A stretch of 64,000 nucleotides of DNA from Hippopus hippopus (Eukaryota > Mollusca > Bivalvia > Cardiida > Cardiidae). Within the stretch, counting starts at the first letter, position 1. Every line of letters starts with the position of its first letter. The DNA is taken from NCBI GenBank assembly GCA_946811185.2, contig OX328105.1:50778845-50842844 (forward strand), read 5' to 3'. This document shows positions 13,801 through 25,800 of this stretch, piece after piece. The notes beneath the pieces are model-generated. The model was not told where the DNA came from. It saw only the letters and a list, made by a program, of their open reading frames with translations, and ran no database searches. Position numbers and translations under genes: made by a program.

Positions 13801-16800
13801 AACTTTCACAATTATTACACTGTATCATTTTAGATTCCCAGTCATCATCAGAATAACACTTGTGACATATAGGACAAAAGTTTCCCTTATCCATCAACTT
13901 TCCGCACTCGTAACACAGCGAGAAGTCATATGTCCACGTAGCATCAGAAGTAGTCCCTGGAGTAGTTGCACCACAACTCTTACACTTCACGCACTTTGTG
14001 CATATCTGTAAAATTGTTTATTGAAATGAGTTTTAATTCTCTACAAGTTTTACCTGATCCTTTAACATGCTTGATGTATAACATCATCACATAGGACCTT
14101 GATTTAAAGTCTCATCAGAAAGACAAATAATAATTTCAGTTGGCCAGCTGTGGAAACCAAACCCACACCCTAAAGTATCGAGAGATTAATAATCCCATGT
14201 TTTACCACTTGAACTAATTCAGCTGAGAATTATTTGAAATTTTGAGCATGCTCTGCAATTATCAGCTTATTATTTTAGCCATGTCAATGATTAACCCTTT
14301 TGGCACCATAGGCAAAATCCAGGACTTATGCGGACGGCATAGATCAAGATTAGACTGCACAGAACGTGCAGTCTGATCTAAGATCTATGCCATCCACGTG
14401 TTTAGTCAAGCCTACAGGATAGAAATTTTTCTGAGACTCAAAGGATTGTATTTTCAGCTGTCAAAAAAGGTTGAGTTTAAGTATTTGGTGCTGAAAGAGT
14501 TAAACTCTGCACTAAATTTTTTGGGGGAGGGGGTCAAAAAAAAAAAAAGTTAACAACGATTTATACTTACCCAAATTTTCTTTTCTTTAGTTGGCTTTGT
14601 TGGATAATTTGGACCAAGGCATTCTGGGTGATACATATTCTGACATTTGTCACATTGTAGTAACTGAAAGTATAAAAACATTTAACTCATTTAACTCTTA
14701 ACCCTTTACCACACGATCCCGACTTTTAACGACCCTGAGAAAGAAGCCTTTTGAAAACATCGTGGAAAAAGGAGAAAATGCTGGTAACCAGCATTTTCTC
14801 CTTTTCCCACCATGTTTTCTACTCTTCCAACAACAAATTTCAATTTTTCAGCCACATTTATTTTGTGATCTGCAAATGCTTTCAATTTGGAGTGGTCTAA
14901 AATTTCGTCGTTTGGTAAAGAGATAAAAGATAACAAAATTTTATACTTGTCCATCATGAAAGCATTTGCAGATAACAAATGTGACACTTATATATAAGAA
15001 ATGTCACATTTGTTCTCTGCAAATGTTTTTAATTTGTGGCTCAAATGACTGGTATGGTCCTTAAAAAGGGCAAAATCTTCTTTTTTATAAGACTTGCCCA
15101 CATTGAGTATTTGCCAACAAAAACTCAAATGTGACTCAAATAATTGGATTTCTCTTTGAAAGTGTAGAATACACTGAGCAAAAAGGAGATTATGTTGGTT
15201 TTCATGTCAGGTAAAGAGTTAAACACTTTCTATGTATTATCCTTTTCTTTAAGGTAAAATGAGAGAGAATTAAAAGTGACATTTTACATAAGCCAAAATA
15301 AATGAGCCATGCTCTGTGAGAAGGGGGCTTAATGTAGCTGCAAAAAGTATCCACACAGATCAGCTTTCAAAGACTGCCCGGGCTGACCTGGGCTGATACT
15401 TTTTGCTTTCGGTCAATTTTCTGCATGTCAAAGGACCAGAGTGTCTAATGATTCGATCAGTTATTGGAATCTATAAAAATGTGACCACTTGCTTGGTACC
15501 ATGCATCACGGAGATGCGTTAAATCCCCTTTTGCCAGAGCATGGCTCAAATGTATATCCTGAACTAAACTTGTCTGGATTGGAAGCACACAAAATGTGCG
15601 GGTAATTTTAACCTGAAACAATCTAAAATCTTCCATGAAAACTTTTGTCTTCATACAGGTTTCAATTTCAAACTTGTCAGTAAGATGGCTTTATCAAAAA
15701 ATTGACCCTTTACCAAATAATCTTGCATTATAACCCTTTACCACACAATGCCAACTTTTAATAACCATGGGTAAGAAGCCTATTGAAAACATTGTGGGAA
15801 AAGTAGAACATGCTGGTAACCAGCATTTTCTCCTTTTACCACAATGTTTTCTATCCTATCAAAAAAAAAAAAAAATCACCTCATTTGAGCTATACTGAAA
15901 TTGTCGTCTGCAAATGCTTTCAATTCGGAAAGGTCTAAAATTTTGTTGTGTGGTAAAGGGATAAAGACCCTGAGAAAGGTGGCTTTTGAAAACCTTGCTG
16001 GAAAAGAAGAAAATGCTGGTAACCAGCATTTTCTCCATTTCCCACAATGTTTTCTATCCTGTCAAAGCAAAATCCTATTATTTCAGTGATATCCAGTGTG
16101 TTGTCTGCAAATGCTTTCAAAATGGACAAATCTAAAATTTTTGCTGAATGGAAAAGTCATGATCATGATATTATATAGCAAATTGTGTCAAGGAATGACA
16201 AAAATATTCTGTTTTGGCCCTTTTAACATTAAAGAACAAGAAAAAGCAGATATTACAGGGGTATTCCATTCACCTGTTCTGGCACAATATTCTGTGTTCT
16301 GGAATGCTCTTCTGCAATGTGCGAATGGAATATTTCAGAAAACATACACTGTTCAGGAATTATGTTCTGAATGGAGCATTTTTGGAACATTGTTCTAATC
16401 AATACCGAAATGAATGTACATTGCCATGACGGCTGTTGCAAGAGCTACTGTCTTAGCTGTGTTAGTGGAGGATATGATTAGCTCCGGAGAGGGAGTAGAG
16501 ATGAGTCTACAATGCTCCTTTTTATGGTGTTCATAACATAAAGAAATGTCCGTCTTTCAGCCATCTTGTATCACCTAGCAACCATTCAGCAGGTGCACTG
16601 CACCTTGATTGAATTAGAACAGTCAGAACATGTTCTGAAGAACACGGCACATTGTTCCAAAATACTCCATTGACCTAGAACATGTTCGGAGTGTTCTGAG
16701 TAGCAAAAGGAATACGCCCTACATATTTGAACTACTAACACATGTGAGCCATGCTCTGTGAAAAGAGGGTTTAATGCATCTGCATACAGTATCAAACCAG

Positions 16801-19800
16801 GTCAGTCTGTGCAAACCGCGCAGGCTACCAAGGGTCAAAACTTTTTGCTATTCATAAATTTTCTGCATGCCCATACTACCGCATGATCCAGAAGGTTGTT
16901 AACCCTTTACCAAACAGTACCGGGTTTTTACGGCTCTGAGAAAGAAGCCTTTTGAAAACATTGTGGAAAAAGGAGAAAATGCTGGTAACCAGCATTTTCT
17001 CCTTTTCCAACAATATTTACTACTGTTCCCACTAGAAACATCAATTTTTGAGGCACATTAATTTTGTCGTCTGCAAGGGCTTTCAATTTGGACCAGTCCA
17101 AAATTTTGTCGTTTGGTAAAGAGTTAAACAAGATGGATTTTAAGGATCTTTAACTAAGTGATGACTTTCTTGGTATGACGCATGCAGGAGAAAACCCCTC
17201 TTTGTCAGGCTCATATATTTTCTGTGGGTTCGTATTAGCTATAGATTTGTTGGTATAGGGATTCTAAAAAAGTATTTACTCTCATGTAACCCAACTTTTT
17301 TCCTCTGAATATTCACAAGATTACTGCTGTGCCTCTGGATATGGTTTAAATTATTCTACAACACTGCCAGCTATAACCATCCAACTTACGTTATTCTGTC
17401 TTCCACAAACAGAGCAAAACTGACATCGTGCACAGCACCAGTCTGCATCATGTCCTTTAGATGGCTGCTCAAACTCTTCTAAACAAAACTTGTGGAATGG
17501 TTCACAACACACATTACAAAACACCAACTGCAACAAATAAAATTACAGAATCATTCCTTGAAAAAAAAAAAAAAAAAAACAGCAAAAACTTGTGCTTTCC
17601 TTTCAACAGCAAAAACTTGTCACAGTTGTGCTTTCCTTTCTTTTTCTATTGTTGGTTTGATGTTCAATTTCTTTTATCAGACAAGGTTTCAACTTTTCTG
17701 AATATAAAGCATTTGCAGGTAACAAATCTAATGTGTTTATAATGCTGAAACCGTCTTGTAACTCTTTACCAAACAACAAAATTGTAGACCAGTCCAAATT
17801 GAAAGCATTTGCAGATGACAACGTAAGTATGGCTCAAAAATTGAAATTTGTTTTGGGAAGGGTGGAAAACATTGTGGGAAAAGGAGAAAATGCTGGTTAG
17901 CAGCATTTTCTCCTTTTCCTACAATGTTTTCAAAAAGCTTCTTTCTCAGAGTCGTTAAAAGTCGGGATTGTGTGGTAAAGAGTTAAAGACTAGCAGAGTT
18001 TAAATAATTAGTTTATGATTACTAAACAAGATTAATATTTGCATGTAAAAATAAACTACAAAGTTTCTTTACAGGTTACCCAAAAGATTCCTTCCAACCC
18101 AACAGCTACTTTCCCAAATTAACAAAGTCATCAAGCACATAATTCTGCTGTATATGAAAGGAGTGATTTTCACTTTGTTTGTTTGAATAGTGTCTAACAG
18201 AGTTTTCAACATGATTTCAGTTATATTGCAGCCACAAGTGCACCAATCCATGCCTTCATGATTTTTTTTTTACCAGAACTTCGCACAGTATTTGTTTGTA
18301 GGAACTAGCTGCTTTCCCACATAACCATGGTCAAAACAAAGATCAGCTGTGTGAAGAATTAATCCTGTCCCAAATACTACCATAAATCCTCAGAAAGAAA
18401 TTGGCCTACCTTGGGATTCATACCAGCACGCCCCGTGAGAATCAGACAAAGAATGTCATTACAAATTATTTGTGAATATGGGCCTTCATTCGTTGATACA
18501 GTCAAACAATCACATAATTTGTCTTCAAAATGTTTGTAATTAGAACTGATATTCCATATAGCAGGTGAACATAACCCCTGGTGCAATATATGCAGTGATT
18601 TAACATCTAACTTGGTTGATTTGTTTATTTAAATTGTGTTTAACACCACTTTCAGCAAAATTTCAATTACATCACAGCTACAGCAGTGTTTCTTGGTTTT
18701 CATTAGTACTAGGCTGGACTTTGCAGTATCTTGCCAATGGACACTTCCATGTAAGCAAGCACAAAAAATAAGGATGGAACCCATAACCTTTAATACAAAA
18801 ATTCAACACCTTAACCACCTAACCAAGGATAACTCCTCTTCATATCTAGTAAGGCATTTTCTCTAAGGATCAAAAACAAGTAAGCATGTTGACATCAAAT
18901 ACATACCTCAAGTTTTCCTGAACTTCCACAGAGAAAACACAGGGTGCGAACATTCATGGCGGATGACATAGTTAACGCAATACCGTAACTCCAGGCTACG
19001 TTCACATTATATTTACTCTGAAATGATTAAAATACATCTACAATAAAGCTTTTCTAAGTTAAATACACCAAGTCTACTATATACACAATAATTTTATGGA
19101 CAAATTTTTTAGTTCTGAAGCAGATAACTTTTGAAAAAGAAACAAACTAAGGCAAATAGAAACAAGAGTATCGCATGTGGGTGCCAATGTTCAGCTGCAG
19201 TTACTTTTAGAGATGGTGAAAATGATGATGTAGAAAAAGGGGCATAATTGTGTCAAAAATATTTTGAGGTTTATCTGCCATACTGGAATAGGTTCACATT
19301 TTGATAGTAAACAACTTATTCAAGTTTAAAGTAAACATCTTCAGTAACGACAGACATATAATTCTGACTTATTCTTAAACAGACAACAATTCAATAATTT
19401 GAATGACCTAATTTTCTTCAGTCCTACACCAGATAACAAAATCTCAGACTCATCTAAATTGAAAGCATTTGTAAACAATAGAAGAAATGTGGATCAAATG
19501 ATGAACTTTGTCTTTGAAAGGGTAGAAAACATTGTGGATAAAAGAGAAAATGCTGGTTACCAGCATTTTCTTTTTTTTCCACAATGTTTTAAAAGACTTA
19601 TTCTTTAGCAACATTGAAACTCAGGATTGTTGGCAAAGGGTAAAATGGGAATTCACATGAAACTTAAAGCCCCAGTAAAGTCCAAAAATAGGTAATTTTC
19701 ACCGTTTATAACTCGAAAATGTAACGGATAACCCATCACAACACACATATATAAGATCGGAGAAAACCCAAACGTGTCAGTTACTGCATTGGTTGCCATG

Positions 19801-22800
19801 ATATACTTGTGCCAAAATGCCTGGAGAAGCCCGTCGATTTCAGGGACGCCATTGATTGAGACAACCTTCGTTATCGTTTGTGTATATTCGAACTAGGTCT
19901 TCGAGAAAGTCGCCTGATAACATTGCATCTCATTAGTGCAATGACGTAGTACACAGGACTATTGTTTACACTTCCAATATTATGTCATCGGAGAGTAAGA
20001 TTGCTCATTCTGAACCTGTTTTCTTATTTCCATGTAGTAAACTCTTCCTGCATTGATGATAAACAAATAAGCGACGATCAGTCTGTGTCGTTTCCGTTTA
20101 CAGTGTCGATAAACTTAGTTTTTCAAGCCTAGAATGGGGACAAAACGATCAAGTGAATGAAAGTTTTGTTTCGACGCATTGATTATCACGTGGTGTTTAC
20201 GTCACTATTAGGTCACTCCAGAGATTTACGACGAAAAGTCGGCTAATCGTCGGCAATCATCGATGTAAACAAACAGATAATGCGACATGGTAGGATCTGT
20301 TCTAGTTTCAAAATTCTTTTTTCTGCCATTGACTGGAACTTTTACGAACTGCACTTTTACATATCGTTAAAGTCATAATAATTGCCATATTTTTACATGG
20401 TAAAAATGAAATTTACTTCTATTTTATAAACAGGCCTTTTTACATTTGGACTTTACTGTGACTTTAAGCATAATTAGCCAAAAATTTTCTCAGGTAAAGA
20501 TCTCTGAAATTGTTGACAGTCAAGACCCCAGAGATTTGAAAGATCAGGTTAGCTAGAATAACATTTAAATCTTAAGAGTCAGAGGTGATTAAGCTGTTTC
20601 TGTACAGTAAACTAGAATTGTCACTAACAATGACTTTACCTTATACCAAACTATCCCGTATTTTAGTGATATGAAAAAGAAGGCTTATGAAAACATTGGA
20701 AAAAGGAGAAAACGCTGTTAATAACGGTTTTCTCCATTTATCATGATGTTTTCCATCTAAAAACACACAAGACTATAAATGCAAAAACCTAATTTACCGA
20801 CAATAATGTCCACAGATGGAGGGACAGACAGAGTGGTTGATTCCAGAATAACAGCCCCTAATTCTACCTAAAGATGCATCCATACTCATTTTCAGCCAGT
20901 TTTCAGCCAGTTTGTAACCCATTTCATCCTTATTCTATGAAACTATAATCATTCTTGTGTCTTCCTGCCAAATGCTGCCCCTGATGGCTGCAAGGCTACA
21001 TAAATCACGATGGATAGAAAATGCATTTCATGCTTTGGAGGCCTTCCAAGCCATTGCTGTTGTCGTTTCTGGTTTTAAATGAGGACAAATCACTTGAGTT
21101 TCTTTATCCCATACACCATATTTATCAATTACTTACCTGTACCAATATCTGAACCATTCTACACACTGCATTTTTTCTCTCTTGCTGTAAAGATGTATCT
21201 TTAAACTTACCTTGAAATCCACTTTGATAGGATGGTATTTGGGTTGGGAGAAGGTACATCCCCACTGCCTTGAGGCTGGATCTACCAAAGTCACTGGAAA
21301 ACACTGGTTATTCTGAAAAAGAAACAACTGTATGATTTGATCAATGTTTCAGATCAAAAAGGCAGACATTATCCAATAAACAAGAAAACAAACTTTTGAT
21401 CTTAAAATTGCTTCTTTTCCCTAAAGTATTGTTAGATTTTCTTCATATTCACTAGGTTTTAAACGATTGATAATATAAACAAATGGTGTAAGTTTCAAAC
21501 AAGTCTGACCACAAATGCAGACCTTATCATATAAATAAGACAAAAACTTACAGACCAATGGAAACCACATTAGCAAGCCAATTTTATGACTGTTTAGCCA
21601 ATGAAAATCAACAGTTTTGATACACAAATGACATCATCCTTTTTCACAAATCTGATATGACACTTAAAATCTGAACATGTCCCAGGTCCCATATATAAAC
21701 AAGAGCACCACATGCAGGAGTCAACGTTTGGCTACATTTGGTTTTAGCCAAAATTCCAAGTCAAACAAGAGGGCCATGATGGCCCTGGATCACACACCTG
21801 AGTCAATAGGCGAAATTCACTCCACATGCATAATTCAATTTCTGACAAATTGTCAGGTCAACTGAGCTTAAAATGTGGCCTCTAGAGGCATCCACAAGGG
21901 ATTTCCGTAAGTTGACCTAGCGACCTAATTTATCACCCCACGTGACCCAATTTAGAAATCATCAAAAAATTTATCAAGACAAACATTCGGAACAGTTTTC
22001 AAGTTAATTGAGCAATAAATGTGGCCTCTAGAGTGCCCACAAGGTATTTCTTTAATTTGACCAACTGACCTAGTTTATGACCCCAGGTGACCCAATTTCA
22101 AACTCATCCAATATTTCATCAAGACAAACATTCTGACCAATTTTCAAGTCAATTGAGCAAGAAATGTGACCTCTAGAGTGCCCTAAAGGTATTTCTTTAA
22201 TTTAACCTTGTGACCTAGATTATGACCCCAGGTGACCCAATTTTGAACTCATCCTAGATTTCATGAAGACAAACATTTTAACCAATTTTCAAATCAATTG
22301 AACAATAAATGTGGCCTCTAGAGTGCCCAAAAGGTATTTCTTTAATTTGACCTAGTGACCTAGTTTATGACTCCACATGACCCAATTTAGAACTCATCTG
22401 AAAATTTATCAAAACAAACACTGACCAATTTTCAAGTCAATTAAGCAAAAAATGTGGCCTCTAGAGTGCCCCAAAGGTATTTCTTTAATTTGACCCAGTG
22501 ACCTAGTTTATGACCCCAGTTTACTCCATTTAGAACTGATCTAAAAGTTTATCAAGACAAACATTCTGAATAATTCTCAAATCATTTGAGCAATAAATGT
22601 GTCCTCTAGAGTGCCCACAAGGTATTTCTTTAATTTGACCAAGTAAACCTAGTTTATGACCCCAGGTGACTCAATTTCAAATGCATTGGATATTTCATCA
22701 AGACAAACATTCTGACCAACTTTCAAGTCAATTCAGCAAGAAATGTGACCTCTAGAGTGCCCTAAAGGTGTTTCTTTTATTTGACCTAGTGACCTAGATT

Positions 22801-25800
22801 ATGACCCCACGTGACCCAATTTTAAACTCATCCTAGATTTCATCAAGACAAACATTTTAACCAATTTTCAAATCAAATGAACAATAAATGTGACCTCTAG
22901 AGTGCCCACAAGGTATTTCTTTAATTTGGCCTAGTGTCCTACTTAATGACCCATGGTGATCCAATTTTAGAATCATATGAGAGTTTATCAAGACAAACAT
23001 TCTGACCAATTTTCAAGTCAATTGAGCAAGAAATGTGGCCTCTAGAGTGCCCACAAGGTATTTCTTTAATTTGACCTAGTGACCTAGATTATGACCCCAC
23101 ATGACCCAATTTCAAACTCATCCAATATTTCATCAAGACAAACATTCTGACCAATTTTCAAGTCAATTGAGCACAAAATGTGGCCTCTAGAGTGCCCTAA
23201 AGGTATTTCTTTTATTTGACCTTGTGACCTAGATTATGACCCCATGTGACCCAATTTTTAAGTCATCCTAGATTTTATCAAGACAAACATTTTAACCAAA
23301 TTTTCAAAACAATTGAACAATAAATGTCACCTCTAGAGTGCCCACAAGGTATTTCTTTAATTTGACCAACTGACCTAGTTTATGACCCCAGGTGACCCAA
23401 TTTTGAACTCATCCTAGATTTCATCAAGACAAACATTCTGACCAATTTTCAAGTCAATTCAGCAAGAAATGTGACCTCTAGAGTGCCCTAAAGGTGTTTC
23501 TTTTATTTGACCTAGTGACCTAGATTATGACCCCACGTGACCCAATTTTAAACTCATCCTAGATTTCATCAAGACAAACATTTTAACCAATTTTCAAATC
23601 AAATGAACAATAAATGTGACCTCTAGAGTGCCCACAAGGTATTTCTTTAATTTGGCCTAGTGACCTACTTAATGAACCATGGTTATCCAAATTTAGAATC
23701 ATATGAGAGTTTATCAAGACAAACATTCTGACCATTTTCAAGTCAATTGAGCAAGAAATGTAGCCTCTAGAGTGCCCACAAGGTATTTCTTTTAATTTGA
23801 CCTAGTGACCTAGATTATGACCCAAGGTGACCCAATTTTGAACTCATCCTAGATTTCATGAAGACAAACATTCTGACCAATTTTCAAATCAATTGAACAA
23901 TAAATGTGGCCTCTAGAGTGCCCAAAAGGTATTTCTTTAATTTGACCTAGTGACCTAGATTATGACCTCACGTGATCAAATTTTGAACTCATCCTAGATT
24001 TCATCAAGACAAACATTTTTTCCAATTTTCAAATTAATTGAACAATAAATGTGGCCTCTGGAGTGCCCTAAAGGTATTTCTTTAATTCGACCTAGTGACC
24101 TAGATTATGACCCTAGGTGACCCAATTTTGAACTCATCCTAGATTTCATCAAGACAAACATTTTGACCAATTTTCAAATTAATTGAACAATAAATGTGGC
24201 CTCTAATATGCCCACAAGGTATTTCTTTAATTTGACCTAGTGACCTAATTTAAGACCCAACATGACCCAAATTCAGACTCATGTGAGATTTTATCAAGAC
24301 AAACATCCTGACCAACTTGCAAGTCAATTGAGCAAAAAATGTGGCCTCTAGAGTGCCCACAAGGTATTCCTTTAATTTGACCTAGTGACCTAGTTTATGA
24401 TCCCTGGTGACCCAAATCCAAATTCATGGGAGATTTTATCAAGATAAACATTCTGACCAAATTTCAGGTCATTTGAGCTATAAATGTGGCTTCTAGAGTG
24501 TCCACAAAGTATTACTTTAATTTGACCTAGTTACCTAGTTTATGACCCCAGGTGACTGAACACGTTGTGCTCAGGTGGGCTAACAAACTTAGAACAGGTT
24601 CACTACATACCAAAAAACAAAGCTCTATGTCTTCCAGTTTTAGAAAAGAAGAATTTTAAAGTTTTCCTTCTTTGTTCCTATGTTCGAACTTATGACCCCC
24701 GGGGTGGGGCCAGTTTTGACCCCAGTGGCGTAATTTGAACAAACTTGGTAGAGGTCCACTAGAAGATGCTACATACCAAATATTAAAGCTCTACACCTTC
24801 CAGTTTTAGAGAAGAAGAATTTTAAAGTTTTCCTTCTTTGTACCTATGTTAGAACTTGTGACCCCAAGGGCTGGGCCAGTTTTGACCCCAGGGGCATCAT
24901 ATGAACAAACTTGGTAGAGGTCCAATAAGAAATACTACATACCAAATATCAAAGCTCTACGCCTTCCAGTTTTAGAGAAGAAGAATTTTAAAGTTTTCCT
25001 TCTTTGTTCCTATGTTCAATCTTGTGACCCCCGGGGCGGGGCCAGTTTTGACCCTAAGGGCATCGTATGAACAAACTTGGTAGAGGTCCACTAGGAGATG
25101 CTACATACCAAATATCAAAGCTGTATGCCTTTCAGTTTCAGAGAATAAGAATTTTAAAGTTTCCCTTCTTTGTTCCTATGTTCCAACTTGTGACCCCCGG
25201 GGCAGGGCCAGTTTTGACCCCAGGGGCATCATATGAACAAACTTGGTAGAAGTCCACTAGGAGATGCTAGATGCCAAATATCAAAGCTGTATGCCTTCAA
25301 GTTTCAGAGAAGAAGAATTTTAAAGTTTTCCTTCTTTGTTCCTATGTTCGAACTTGTGACCCCCGGGGCATGGGCCAGTTTTGACCCCAGGGGCATCATA
25401 TGAACAAACTTGGAAGAGGTCCACTAGGAGATGGTAGGTGCCAAATATCAAAGCTCCACGCCCTCCAGTTTCAGAGAAGAAGAATTTTAAAGTTTTCCTT
25501 CTTTGTTCCTATGTTCAAACTTGTGACCCCCGGGGCGGGGCCAGTTTTGACCCCAGGGGCATCATATGAACAAACTTGGTAGAGGTCCACTAGGAGTTGC
25601 TACATACCAAATATCAAAGCTGTATGCCTTCCAGTTTTAGAGAAGAAGAATTTTAAAGTTTTCCTTCTTTGTTCCTATGTTCAAACTTGTGACCCCCGGG
25701 GCAGGGCCAGTTTTGACCCCAGGGGCATCATATGAACAAACTTGGTAGAGGTCCACTAGGAGATGCTACATACCATATATCAAAGCTCTATGCCTTCTAG

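Noticed and set aside
14706..14987. Open frames with the recurring peptide NIVGKGENAGYQHFLLFPQC seen at many places and on both strands
   Set aside because: They coincide exactly with the family A palindromic MITE, whose hairpin happens to read open. The same peptide at dozens of unrelated sites without start context or splice signals is repeat sequence, not a protein family.
25067..25582. Pair of similar short plus-strand frames (MNKLGRGPLGD...)
   Set aside because: They are a direct product of the ~166-bp tandem units and are broken in neighbouring units.
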